Shown here: in pieces, positions 1 to 8,317 of the stretch
Position numbering within the stretch: position 1 is the stretch's first letter
Layout of the letters: each line of letters starts with the position of its first letter
Assembly: GCF_017876095.1 (NCBI RefSeq)
Contig: NZ_JAGINM010000004.1
Span: 248,001 to 312,000, forward strand
Source of the DNA: Azospirillum agricola
Lineage (GTDB): Bacteria; Pseudomonadota; Alphaproteobacteria; Azospirillales; Azospirillaceae
DNA length: 64,000 nucleotides
Direction: 5' to 3'
Position numbers and translations under genes: made by a program
The notes under the pieces: generated by a model
Database searches by the model: none
The model's input: the letters and a program-made list of their open reading frames with translations, nothing else
What the model was told of the DNA's origin: nothing

Positions 1-1194
1 CCGCAGCCCCATCGTGTTCTCGGTCGTCGGCGTGCGGGTGAGCTGCTTCGCCGGAACGTCGGCGCCGGGGTTCTTCTCGTAGAAGCCCTCGGCCTTGGCC
101 AGCTCGAAGCCCTTGAAGGTCACCGGGACGTAGCCGGTGTCCATGTGCCACTTGGCGTCGATCTCCGGCTTGGCGAGGTAGGTGAAGAACTCCGACACCG
201 CCTTGTATTCGGCCGGGGTCCGCTTGGGCGCGGTCATCACCCAGAAGGCGGCGCCGCCGATGATGCCGTTCTTCGGCTCGCCCTTGATCTGGTCGGGCCA
301 GTAGGGCAGCGGGGCGGCGCCCCAGGCGAAGGTCGCCTCCTTGGCGATGCGGCTGCGCAGGCCCGACGAGGCGTGGATGATCGCGCATTCGCCCGACGGG
401 AACAGGCCGTCCGGCTTGTTGTCGCGGCCGCCGTAGCGGAAGGTGCCCTCCTTCTGCATGTCGACCAGCGTCTGCACATGCTTGACGTAGAGCGGCGCGT
501 TGATCTTCAGCTCGGCGTTCAGCCCGCCGAAGCCGTTGGCCTGCGAGGCGAAGGGCGTGTCGTGGATGGCGCCGAGCTGCTCGAACTGCGCCCAGGTCGG
601 CCAGGAGGTGGTGAAGGGGCAGGCGATTCCGGCCGCCTTCAGCGCTTTCGCCGCCCCGATCAGCTCCGGCCAGGTCGCCGGCGCCTTGTTGGGGTCGAGG
701 CCGGCCTTCTGGAAGGCGTCCTTGTTGTAGAACATGATGTTGGTGGAGCTGTTGAACGGCAGCGCCATCATCTTCCCGTCCTTGGACGAGTAGTAGCCGC
801 TGACCGCCGGGATGTAAGCCTTGGGGTCGACCGTGGCCCCCGTCTCCTGCATCAGCTGGTGGACCGGCTTGACCGCCGGTCCGGCGGCCAGCATGGTCGC
901 GGTGCCGACCTCGAACATCTGCACGATGTGCGGCGCGTTGCCGGCGCGGAAGGCGGCGATGGCGGCCTGCATCGTCTCCGGGTAGCTGCCCTTGAAGGAG
1001 GGGTTGACCTGGACCTTGTCCTGGCTGGCGTTGAAGCCCTTCACGACCTCCTCGAGCTGGCCGCCGAGCGGCTGCGGCAGGCCGTGCCAGAACTCCACGA
1101 CCGTCTTCTGCTGCGCGAGGGCGGCACCCGAGGACAGGCCGGCGGCAAGAGCGAGGGCGGCGGTCGCGAGGCCGAGCGTGCGGCGGGTCAACAT
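1..1194 (-). CDS. ugpB: Glycerol-3-phosphate-type ABC transporter substrate-binding protein (partial)
   Basis: The minus strand translates from ATG at 1194 into a classic Sec signal peptide (MLTRRTLGL..., cleavage after ALA-Q), then a mature start reading VEFWHGL. Further on come 'QLEEVVKGFNASQ', 'GSYPETMQAAIAAFRAG' and 'PFNSSTNIMFYNKDAF', all typical of UgpB-like family 1 solute-binding proteins. These deliver sn-glycerol-3-phosphate or glycerophosphodiesters to the UgpAEC permease in the periplasm. An AGGGAGA ribosome binding site lies just upstream. The gene runs off the left edge, so the C-terminus and any ugpAEC genes are outside the window. Exact substrate is inferred from family resemblance. 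Confidence 0.9.
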   Translation of the reverse strand, partial: MLTRRTLGLATAALALAAGLSSGAALAQQKTVVEFWHGLPQPLGGQLEEVVKGFNASQDKVQVNPSFKGSYPETMQAAIAAFRAGNAPHIVQMFEVGTATMLAAGPAVKPVHQLMQETGATVDPKAYIPAVSGYYSSKDGKMMALPFNSSTNIMFYNKDAFQKAGLDPNKAPATWPELIGAAKALKAAGIACPFTTSWPTWAQFEQLGAIHDTPFASQANGFGGLNAELKINAPLYVKHVQTLVDMQKEGTFRYGGRDNKPDGLFPSGECAIIHASSGLRSRIAKEATFAWGAAPLPYWPDQIKGEPKNGIIGGAAFWVMTAPKRTPAEYKAVSEFFTYLAKPEIDAKWHMDTGYVPVTFKGFELAKAEGFYEKNPGADVPAKQLTRTPTTENTMGLR

Positions 1195-1707
1195 GCGGTG
1201 GATCTCCCTGTCACGATTGAGTTTCGTGGTTGTCTGGATGAAGCTTGCGGGTTGCCGTCCCGCGACGGTTTCGTGAAGTTTCCGTGGCAACCGCATACGG
1301 GGATGCGCAACAGCCTCACGCCCTGCCAACGACGGCAGCCCCGCCGCCGGATGGCGCGAGGCTGGAAAAGGCACAGGGGTGGGCAAACGGATCGGCAACT
1401 CGCGGCCGATGCGGCATGACGGAAACCTCCCCAACGCTCTTGCTCGGGACCTTCTGGTTCCCGTTAAGGGAAGCCTGCGCGCGTGGGGGGCATCCTGTCA
1501 ATCGGCCGTCCGAAATACGCGGGGGCAACGGACCCGGCCGGCAAGGGGGCCGGTGCAAGCGAGACCGTCCCGGGACGCGGATGAACACGGATTCGTCATC
1601 CTCTCGACCCGTGTTCATCCGTGGGCCGGCGCAGCCGGCATTTTGTTCATCCGTGTCGAAATCCTCTTGCACGGACGTTCAGCCGATCCGACCGCCGGGC
1701 GCCGCCC
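1195..1707. other. Intergenic region holding dispersed repeat copy A
   Basis: No convincing gene lies in these roughly 510 bases. The short open frames here have no ribosome binding site and no recognisable protein. The region carries the ugpB upstream sequence and a copy of a dispersed stem-loop repeat at 1574-1657. Confidence 0.6.
1574..1657. repeat. Dispersed stem-loop repeat, copy A
   Basis: CGGATGAACACGG at 1578-1590 is perfectly inverted at 1609-1621. An outer arm, 1574-1586 against 1645-1657, matches 12 of 13 positions. Between the arms is GTGGGCCGGCGCAGCCG at 1621-1637. The same architecture and core recur at 27812-27898 (copy B) and 40456-40580 (copy C). All three are intergenic. 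It resembles a REP-like or miniature mobile element; no transposase is adjacent. Confidence 0.75.
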
Positions 1708-3237
1708 TCACATCACCGGGCGGCGCCCGGCGGTCAGGGTGCGGGCCAGCAGCGACTTCAGCAGCGCCGGGTCGCAGGGCTTGTGGAGCAGGCGCAGACC
1801 CGAACGGTCGACGCTGCGCAGCCGGTCCGGATCGGTGTCGCCGGTGACGATCACCCCCGGCACCCGCCGCCCGCAGCGGGCGCGCACCGCCTGGATGGCG
1901 TCGATGCCGCTCTCCGGCCCGGACAGGCGCAGGTCGGACAGCACCAGATCCGGCGGGGCCGCCGCGTCCAGCCCGGCGACCGCCTCGTCGATGCCGCGCA
2001 CCGGGATCACGTCGTAGCCCCAGCCGCGCAGCAGAAGCCCGATGCCCTCCAGCTGCATGGCGTCGTCCTCGATCACCAGCACGGTGCCGGTCTCGGCCGG
2101 GTCCCCCTCCGCCGCATCCTCGGCGCCCGGATCGTCCTCGTCGGTGCCGGCGTCGGCCAGCGGCACCTCGACGACGAAGACCGAGCCGCGCCCCGGCCTG
2201 GAGCGCAGCGTCACCGGGTGGCCGAGCGTCTCCGCCAGCCGCCGCACGATGGCCAGCCCGAGCCCGAGCCCCTGCTTGCGGTCGCGCCCCGGATTGCCGA
2301 GCTGGTGGAAATCCTCGAAGATCGCCGCGTGGTTGGCCGGGTCGATGCCGATGCCGGTGTCCCACACCTCGATCAGCAGCCGGTCCTTCCGGCGCCGCGC
2401 CGCCAGCAGCACCCCGCCGCTCTCGGTGTAGCGGATGGCGTTGGACAGGATCGGGCGCAGCAGCCGCTCCAGCAGGGTCGGGTCGCTGGTGATCTCGACC
2501 CCGGCCGGGCGGACGTTGAAGCGCAGGCCCTTGGCCTCGGCCTCCGGCCCGAATTCCTCCAGCATCTGGCCCAGCGTCTCGTCGACGGGGAAGCCGCGCG
2601 GCTGCGGCACGACCAGACCGGCCTCCAGCGCCGAGACGTCGAGCAGGGCGCGCAGCAGCGTCTCGCCGCCGATGATCGACTGCTCCAGCTTGTTGCCCAG
2701 CTCGACGCTGGCCGGGTCGGTCAGCCGCATCATCAGCAGGTGGTGAAACAGGTGCATCGCCTGGAAGGGCTGGCGCAGGTCGTGGCTCGCCGCCGACAGG
2801 AACTTGCCCTTGGCGGTGCGCGCCCGCTCGGCGTCGGCGCGGGCGCGGGCCGCCTCCTCCTGCGCCACCGCCAGCCTTGCGGCGTCGGCGTCGCCGATGG
2901 CGGCCACGCCGGTCACCGCGCCGTCGGCGTCGCGCACCGCCGTCAGCGTCAGCGCGCCCGTCGGCAGCACGCCGGCCACCGTCGCCGAGGCGCCGGTCAC
3001 CGCCACCCGGCGCCGCTGCCCCTCGACGAGCTGGGCGAGCGCCGCCGGCACCCCCGCCTGCGCCAGCGTCTTGCCCTCGATCTCCTCCGGCTGCTGGCCG
3101 AGCGCCGCCGCGAAGGCGCGGTTGGCCACGAGAAGCCGCCCCTGCGCGTCGAGCAGCGCGTGCGGCGCACCGTTCGCCGAGAGCAGCGCGTCCAGCCAAT
3201 CCTCGCGTTTCGTCGTATGGCTTCCGTTCAGAGGCAT
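1708..3237 (-). CDS. PAS-domain hybrid histidine kinase with C-terminal receiver
   Basis: About 509 residues. Near residues 15-110 is a PAS-like sensor ('GAPHALLDAQGRLLVANRAF'). A short coiled coil follows, then the phosphoacceptor box 'SAASHDLRQPFQAM', the N box 'NAIRYTESGG', G boxes 'WDTGIGID' and 'GLGLGLAIVRRL', and a receiver domain ('VLVIEDD', 'LVLSDLRLSG', 'LHKP'). There are no membrane segments, so it should be cytosolic. The DLRQP H-box is of the NahK/ErcS' kind. ATG 3237 was chosen over an upstream TTG at 3327 because the PAS domain begins soon after it. The kinase at 18522-21536 shares the same H-box and receiver type. No output regulator is adjacent, so phosphorelay partners are unknown. 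Confidence 0.88.
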   Translation of the reverse strand: MPLNGSHTTKREDWLDALLSANGAPHALLDAQGRLLVANRAFAAALGQQPEEIEGKTLAQAGVPAALAQLVEGQRRRVAVTGASATVAGVLPTGALTLTAVRDADGAVTGVAAIGDADAARLAVAQEEAARARADAERARTAKGKFLSAASHDLRQPFQAMHLFHHLLMMRLTDPASVELGNKLEQSIIGGETLLRALLDVSALEAGLVVPQPRGFPVDETLGQMLEEFGPEAEAKGLRFNVRPAGVEITSDPTLLERLLRPILSNAIRYTESGGVLLAARRRKDRLLIEVWDTGIGIDPANHAAIFEDFHQLGNPGRDRKQGLGLGLAIVRRLAETLGHPVTLRSRPGRGSVFVVEVPLADAGTDEDDPGAEDAAEGDPAETGTVLVIEDDAMQLEGIGLLLRGWGYDVIPVRGIDEAVAGLDAAAPPDLVLSDLRLSGPESGIDAIQAVRARCGRRVPGVIVTGDTDPDRLRSVDRSGLRLLHKPCDPALLKSLLARTLTAGRRPVM

Positions 3238-3458
3238 GGCTGTATACTCGGTGAGGATTTTGGAGCGGTGGAAGAAGAACGGTGGCGGTACCACTCCTTT
3301 ATCTTGTCCCTCGATCGATCGTGTCAAATCCGACCTGAGTCGATCCCCTGGGAGAAAATTGGCACGAACCCTATAGACCGTCCGGCAGGGGCATAGGCTT
3401 GGCCATGACGAATCGGTGTGGAGATTGGCGTCTTCCGGCGGGCGGGCTATAAGGACGC

Positions 3459-4241
3459 ATGGTGTCCCGCCGCCCCGCCCCGTCGCGCCGACCGAAGCGC
3501 TCCGCCGCCCAGAAGCCCAAGCCGCCGCGCGCCCTGGAGGTCGTCGGGCTGCCGGTGCCGCTGGAGCTGCGCGAGAGCGCCCGGGCCACCCGGATGACGC
3601 TGCGGGTCGATCCCGGACGCGGGCTGGTCCAGGTGGTGATCCCGGTCGGCGTGTCGGAGACCGACGCCCGCCATTTCATCGGCCGCCACGACGGCTGGCT
3701 GCGCGCCCGCATCGCCGCCCTGCCGCCCTCGCTGCCCTTCGAGGACGGCGCGTCGATCCCCTATCTCGGAGTCGAGCACCCGATCCGCCACACCCCCGAG
3801 CTGCGCGGCGCGACCCGGATCGAGGACGGCGCCCTGCTGGTCGGCGGTCAGGCCGGGCATGTCGCCCGCCGCGTCCGCGACTTCCTGGTCAACGAGGCGC
3901 GCCGCGAGCTGGCCAGCCGCGCGCGGGAGAAGGCCGCGACCATCGGCGCGCGGGTCGCCGCCGTCACCGTGCGCGACACCAAGAGCCGCTGGGGAAGCTG
4001 TTCCTCGACCGGCCGGCTGTCCTTCTCCTGGCGGCTGATCCTGACGCCGGAGCCGGTGCTGGATTACGTCGTCGCCCACGAAGTGGCCCATCTGCGCGAG
4101 ATGAACCATTCCGCCCGCTTCTGGGCGCTGTGCGCCAGCCTCGCCACCGGAATGGGGGCCACCGGAATGGGGGCCGCCGGGATGGAGACGCCGCGCGCCT
4201 GGCTGAAGGCCAACGGCACCCGGCTGCTGCGCTACGGCTGA
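3459..4241 (+). CDS. YgjP-like (DUF45/M48-type) metallopeptidase
   Basis: 260 residues. The zinc-peptidase signature 'VVAHEVAHLREMNHSARFW' near residue 205 contains HExxH and the downstream histidine typical of the YgjP/DUF45 family. 'KSRWGSCSS' just before it is also family-diagnostic. The N-terminus is rich in Arg, Pro and Lys. Near the C-terminus a 15-bp unit (ACCGGAATGGGGGCC) is tandemly duplicated and followed by a diverged third copy, giving a TGMGATGMGAAGM stretch. Cytosolic; the physiological substrate of the family is poorly defined. It sits upstream of, and co-directional with, the MFS exporter. Confidence 0.87.
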   Translation: MVSRRPAPSRRPKRSAAQKPKPPRALEVVGLPVPLELRESARATRMTLRVDPGRGLVQVVIPVGVSETDARHFIGRHDGWLRARIAALPPSLPFEDGASIPYLGVEHPIRHTPELRGATRIEDGALLVGGQAGHVARRVRDFLVNEARRELASRAREKAATIGARVAAVTVRDTKSRWGSCSSTGRLSFSWRLILTPEPVLDYVVAHEVAHLREMNHSARFWALCASLATGMGATGMGAAGMETPRAWLKANGTRLLRYG

Positions 4242-4322
4242 GCACGCGCGCTTTTTCCCGTGCGGACTGGTTTCGTCTGATAGAGTGCGGCCGCGCTTCC
4301 GCTGCCGGCCCGATTCCCGCCC

Positions 4323-5525
4323 ATGCCACGTTCCGATTCGCTCGTCATCCGCGTCCTGCTGACGGCGCTGGTCGCCTTCGGCCCGCTGTCCACCGACCTC
4401 TACCTGCCGTCGCTGCCGACGCTGGTGCGGGTGCTCGACACCGACATCGCCACCGTGCAGCTCACGCTGTCGGTGTTCCTGGTCGGCTTCGCGGTGTCGC
4501 AGCTCGTCTACGGGCCGATGTCCGACCGCTTCGGGCGGCGGCCGGTGCTGCTGGTCGGGATCGTCATCTATCTGGTCGCCAGCGCCGCCTGCGCCCTGAC
4601 CAATGACATCCACGGGCTGATCGCCGCCCGCTTCCTCCAGGCTCTCGGCGCCTGCTGCGGCCCGGTGGTGGCGCGCGCGGTGGTGCGCGACGTGTTCGGG
4701 CGCGACCGGGCGGCGACCGTGCTCGCCTACATGGCGATGGCGATGGCGCTCGCCCCGGCGGTCGGGCCGATCCTCGGCGGCGTGGTGACCGAGCTGTTCG
4801 GCTGGCGCGCCAACTTCGTGCTGCTCGCCGGCTTCGCGGCCCTCATCCTCGCCGCCGTCTGGAGCCTGCTGGCCGAGACCAACGCCCACCGCGACGAGGA
4901 GGCGCTGCAACCCGGACGGCTGCTCGCCAACTACGCCCTGCTGCTGCGCAACCGGGCCTTCGTCGGCCATGTGCTGGTGGTCGCCTGCTCCTACAGCGGC
5001 ATCTTCGCCTTCATCTCCGGCTCCTCCTTCGTGCTGATCGGGCGGCTGCATTTGTCGCCCGCCGAATACGGCATGAGCTTCGGCACGGCGGTGCTCGGCT
5101 ACATGGCCGGCTCCTTCCTGGCCGGGCGGCTGACCGGCCGGCTCGGCGGGCCGCGGATGGTGCGCATCGGCACGGCGGTGTCGCTCGTCGGCGGGCTGGT
5201 GGGCGGCGCGCTGGCGCTGGCCGACATCCTGCACCTCGCCGCCATCCTGGCGCCGGTCTTCCTCTTCATCCTGGGGGCCGGGCTGACCCTGCCCAACGCC
5301 ACCGCCAACGCGGTCGGCCCCTACCCGACCATGGCCGGGCTGGCCTCGTCGCTGCTGGGATTCGCCCAGATGACCATCGCCGCCATCGTCGGCATCGGGG
5401 TCGGCCACCTGCACGACGGCACCCAGCTGCCGATGATGGGCGCCATCGCCGCCGTCGGGCTGGGCGCGGTGGCGGCGCACCGGCTGCTGGTCAGTCCCGC
5501 GGACGCGGCGAGGCGATCCGCCTGA
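4323..5525 (+). CDS. Bcr/CflA-family multidrug efflux MFS transporter
   Basis: 400 residues with about 12 hydrophobic segments. The N-terminal 'FGPLSTDLYLPSLPTL' is the Bcr/CflA hallmark and 'GPMSDRFGRRPVLL' is the MFS loop 2-3 motif. 'FLQALGACCGPVVARAVVRD' matches the drug:H+ antiporter motif C region. Predicted inner-membrane proton-driven exporter of drugs or metabolites. Its last 35 bp overlap the 3' end of the convergent mgtC-like gene, an unusually tight tail-to-tail arrangement. Confidence 0.9.
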   Translation: MPRSDSLVIRVLLTALVAFGPLSTDLYLPSLPTLVRVLDTDIATVQLTLSVFLVGFAVSQLVYGPMSDRFGRRPVLLVGIVIYLVASAACALTNDIHGLIAARFLQALGACCGPVVARAVVRDVFGRDRAATVLAYMAMAMALAPAVGPILGGVVTELFGWRANFVLLAGFAALILAAVWSLLAETNAHRDEEALQPGRLLANYALLLRNRAFVGHVLVVACSYSGIFAFISGSSFVLIGRLHLSPAEYGMSFGTAVLGYMAGSFLAGRLTGRLGGPRMVRIGTAVSLVGGLVGGALALADILHLAAILAPVFLFILGAGLTLPNATANAVGPYPTMAGLASSLLGFAQMTIAAIVGIGVGHLHDGTQLPMMGAIAAVGLGAVAAHRLLVSPADAARRSA

Positions 5526-6042
5526 CCCGGATGTCCCGGCTTCCGGCCCGGTTCCGGGCGCGGCCGCCGTCGCGGCGGCTCTCCTTGTCCAGGTCGGGGA
5601 ACCAGCCCAGCAGCAGGGAGAAGACGATCGTCACCGCCAGGCACAGCCCGAGCGCCATGCCGGCCAGCATGTAATAGCCGGCGCCGCAGGCGATGCCGAG
5701 CGACCCCGCCACCCAGATGACCGCCGCCGTCGTCGCCCCGCGCACGCTGTCGCCCGAGCGGAACATGACGCCGGCGCTGATGAATCCGACCGCCTGGGCC
5801 ACCCCCTGGATGACGCGGACCGGGTCGCTCCGCCCCTCGTCGCCCGGCGCGGCGAGCCCGCTGTAGAACTCCAGCGCCACCAGCGTGGTGACGGCGGAGC
5901 TGATGGCGATCAACGTGTGCGTGCGCAACCCCGCCGCCTTGCCCCGCATCTCGCGGTCCAGCCCGAGCAAGGCCCCGCAGAAGGCCGCCGCCAGCAGCCG
6001 CAACCCGATCTCCTCCAACGTCAAAACATCGGTCAAGCCCAT
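5491..6042 (-). CDS. MgtC/SapB family membrane protein
   Basis: 183 residues. The N-terminal half has the MgtC/SapB core 'LGLDREMRGKAAGLRTHTL' (R/K-rich loop after the first helices) and 'VRVIQGVAQAVGFISAGVMFR', with about four to five membrane helices. The C-terminus is a charged Arg/Asp-rich tail. MgtC proteins are inner-membrane factors linked to growth at low Mg2+ and to ATP synthase control. ATG 6042 has GGAG upstream. The 3' end overlaps the MFS gene on the other strand. Confidence 0.88.
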   Translation of the reverse strand: MGLTDVLTLEEIGLRLLAAAFCGALLGLDREMRGKAAGLRTHTLIAISSAVTTLVALEFYSGLAAPGDEGRSDPVRVIQGVAQAVGFISAGVMFRSGDSVRGATTAAVIWVAGSLGIACGAGYYMLAGMALGLCLAVTIVFSLLLGWFPDLDKESRRDGGRARNRAGSRDIRVRRIASPRPRD

Positions 6043-6119
6043 GAAAACGCTCCGGTTTTTGTCACACTCCGGTGACCTGCCACTTTTTTGGGGCGCGTCG
6101 CATTTTTCACTTTGAATCC

Positions 6120-6482
6120 GCGTTCGTTGGATCTATGTAACGCGAACTCGCAAGCGCACGTGCCGCTGGCCCGCCCCTCGATTTCCCGAGATGTGGTTAT
6201 GCAACGACGTAACGCGTGATCCCCGACCGTCCCTTAAACAAGGCGGCGTCTTGGAGGTTACGATGGTTCATGTTGTTGTGGGCGAGCCCGTGCTCGTCCG
6301 TCTCCGATTTTCCAGACTTCTGGTGCAAACCGACAGGACAGGGTCCTGTACGGGGCAATCCAGTATCGGCGGCCTTTACGCCTGACCAGCAAGAACCGCT
6401 GCTGGTCCGCTGAGCGTTAGGCCGCTCCGATCCCCCGACTCCGCCTTTTCCTATCCATCATCTTGCGTCCCAGGAGACTGAG
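6120..6482 (+). promoter_or_regulatory. Long 5' leader of the decarboxylase gene (candidate speF-type RNA)
   Basis: About 360 nt precede the decarboxylase start. They hold no large gene but are structured: CAGGAC/GTCCTG forms a hairpin around 6335-6355, and GACCAGCA pairs perfectly with TGCTGGTC around 6385-6410. A short ORF at 6263-6385 has a near-ideal Shine-Dalgarno. A conserved leader RNA, the speF motif, is known upstream of ornithine decarboxylase genes in Alphaproteobacteria, so the context fits. I cannot match the covariance model here. The proposal is that polyamine or ornithine levels tune decarboxylase expression. Confidence 0.5.
6263..6385 (+). CDS. Candidate 40-residue upstream ORF in the decarboxylase leader
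   Basis: ATG at 6263 is preceded by TTGGAGGTTACG, a strong ribosome binding site with ideal spacing, and opens a 40-codon frame starting MVHVVVGEPVLVRL and ending GGLYA. The predicted RNA hairpins of the leader overlap its 3' half and lie just after its stop. This layout resembles leader peptides that sense a metabolite during translation, as known for the speF leader of enterobacteria. The peptide itself matches nothing I recognise. It may be a regulatory uORF rather than a functional protein. Confidence 0.4.
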   Translation: MVHVVVGEPVLVRLRFSRLLVQTDRTGSCTGQSSIGGLYA

Positions 6483-7619
6483 ATGAACCAGAAGATCGCG
6501 CGCTTTTTCGATGAGCAGCGCCCGCAGACCCCGTGCCTCGTCGTCGACCTCGACGTCGTCGAGCAGAACTACAACGACCTGCACGATGCGCTGCCCGACG
6601 CCCGCATCTTCTACGCGGTGAAGGCCAACCCGGCCGCGGAGATCCTGTCGCTGCTGGCGCGCCTCGGCTCGGCCTTCGACTGCGCCTCGGTCCCGGAAAT
6701 CCAGATGGCGCTGGCCGCCGGCGCCACGCCCGAGCGCATCTCCTTCGGCAACACCATCAAGAAGGAGAGCGACATCCGCCGCGCCTTCGAGCTGGGCGTG
6801 CGCCTGTTCGCCTTCGACAGCGAGCCGGAACTGGAGAAGATCGAGCGCGCCGCCCCCGGCGCCCGCGTCTTCTGCCGCATCCTGACCTCGGGCGAGGGCG
6901 CCGAATGGCCGCTGTCGCGCAAGTTCGGCTGCGACCTGCCGATGGCCCGCGCGCTGCTGCTGAAGGCCCGCGACATGAACGTCCAGCCCTACGGCGTGTC
7001 GTTCCACGTCGGCTCGCAGCAGAAGGATCTGATGCAGTGGGACCACGCCATCTTCCAGGTGGCGCAGCTGTTCCGCGAGCTCGAGATCCTCGGCGTCGAC
7101 CTCGGCATGATCAACCTGGGCGGCGGCTTCCCGACCCGCTACCGCACCGACGTGCCGGAATGCACCGCCTACGGCCAGGCGATCTTCGACTCGCTGCGCA
7201 CCCACTTCGGCAACCACCTGCCGGAGACCATCGTCGAACCCGGCCGCGGCATGGTCGGCAGCGCCGGCGTGATCGAGAGCGAGGTCGTCCTGGTGTCGCG
7301 CAAGTCGGCCGAGGACACCAAGCGCTGGGTCTATCTCGACATCGGCAAGTTCGGCGGCCTCGCCGAGACGATGGACGAGGCCATCCAGTACCCGATCGAG
7401 GTGCTGGGCGACGACCTGACGGGCGAGCGCGAGGGCGTGATCCTGGCCGGCCCGACCTGCGACTCGGCCGACGTGCTGTACGAGCGCGCCGACTACCCGA
7501 TGCCGATGGATCTGAAGGCCGGCGACCGCGTGCGCATCCACGCCACCGGCGCCTACACGACGACCTATTCGGCCGTCTGCTTCAACGGCTTCGAGCCGCT
7601 CAAGCATTACTGCATCTGA
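6483..7619 (+). CDS. Ornithine/lysine decarboxylase, PLP type III fold
   Basis: 378 residues, the usual length for alphaproteobacterial type III decarboxylases. 'RIFYAVKANP' carries the PLP-binding lysine near residue 50. 'VSFHVGSQQ', 'NLGGGFPT' and 'VEPGRGMVG' bind the PLP phosphate, and 'GPTCDSADVLY' carries the catalytic cysteine donated across the dimer interface. It makes putrescine from ornithine, and possibly cadaverine from lysine, in the cytosol. The AGGAGA ribosome binding site is well placed. It is monocistronic, behind a long structured leader, and ends at a strong terminator. Confidence 0.93.
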   Translation: MNQKIARFFDEQRPQTPCLVVDLDVVEQNYNDLHDALPDARIFYAVKANPAAEILSLLARLGSAFDCASVPEIQMALAAGATPERISFGNTIKKESDIRRAFELGVRLFAFDSEPELEKIERAAPGARVFCRILTSGEGAEWPLSRKFGCDLPMARALLLKARDMNVQPYGVSFHVGSQQKDLMQWDHAIFQVAQLFRELEILGVDLGMINLGGGFPTRYRTDVPECTAYGQAIFDSLRTHFGNHLPETIVEPGRGMVGSAGVIESEVVLVSRKSAEDTKRWVYLDIGKFGGLAETMDEAIQYPIEVLGDDLTGEREGVILAGPTCDSADVLYERADYPMPMDLKAGDRVRIHATGAYTTTYSAVCFNGFEPLKHYCI

Positions 7620-7753
7620 GGCTGTGCGGGGCTTCGGCCCCGCCGCTGTTCAGCGTCCGGCGATCCGTCGGCCGTCCATCCCGGCCGGCGGATCGAAGGG
7701 CCCCAGGGAACAGGCCCAGGAAGCGGGCAGGACGACGCCGCGTCCGGACAATG

Positions 7754-7790
7754 AAAAAGGGCCGCATCCCGATCGGGAGCGGCCCTTTTT
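7754..7790. terminator. Bidirectional rho-independent terminator
   Basis: AAAAAGGGCCGC at 7754-7765 pairs with GCGGCCCTTTTT at 7779-7790. A/T runs on both sides let it serve the decarboxylase gene on the plus strand and the DUF1127 gene on the minus strand. Confidence 0.9.
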
Positions 7791-7816
7791 GTCGTCTGCC
7801 CTGTCGTCCGGGGCGC

Positions 7817-8029
7817 TCATTCGCGCCAGAACGGCTTGGACATTTCCTGGTCGGCGTCCAGACGGCTGAAGCCGATGTCCTGGAGCATGCGCTCGTCGAG
7901 ACGGCCGAGCTCGCGGCGGGTCACGATGCGCTGGCGCCACAGGCCGAACATGTTGGAGGCGCTCTCGACGATATGGGCGAAGGACAGGGTGCCGCGGCCG
8001 GCATCGGCCGAATGCAGGAGGGTTGCCAT
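7817..8029 (-). CDS. DUF1127 domain small protein
   Basis: 70 residues from ATG 8029. The C-terminal half reads 'WRQRIVTRRELGRLDERML' followed by 'QDIGFSRLDADQE', the DUF1127 (YjiS-like) motif with its conserved L-x-x-L-D-x-x-x-L-x-D-I-G pattern. Small arginine-rich DUF1127 proteins in Alphaproteobacteria have been tied to RNA turnover and to phosphate/carbon physiology. AGGA lies about 9 nt upstream of the start. An in-frame extension to 8221 lacks a ribosome binding site and was not used. Confidence 0.85.
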   Translation of the reverse strand: MATLLHSADAGRGTLSFAHIVESASNMFGLWRQRIVTRRELGRLDERMLQDIGFSRLDADQEMSKPFWRE

Positions 8030-8317
8030 GATGGTGATTCCTATTGTCTTGTTTTCCGAGGGGTTCGCCGGTGAGGCGATCACGTCCTCTGTGTGTGGAA
8101 AGATAATTACGCCGTTTCGAGTCCCATTGCCACCCCCTTCGGCAACATGCCCGCTTTGCAGGCAACGAGTAACTGGCTGTGGAATGTCACCGATCTGTGG
8201 CAGAACTGTCATTCCATACACTTATCGTTCGCTCGGCCTACAATAGACGGCCCCCTGGACAATCCCGCCCGTCTTGGGTCATGCTTTGTTTTACTTACGG
8301 AAGATACGGCGCTCATC

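Noticed and set aside
1316..1672. 118-codon minus-strand frame between ugpB and the kinase
   Set aside because: Overlaps repeat copy A, has no ribosome binding site and no family resemblance.
4148..4192. Tandem 15-bp repeat as a mobile or regulatory element
   Set aside because: It lies in frame inside the YgjP-like gene and only duplicates five residues.
8180..8216. TGGAATG/CATTCCA inverted repeat upstream of DUF1127
   Set aside because: Seven-bp arms 23 nt apart with no supporting promoter or second copy; too weak to call an operator.
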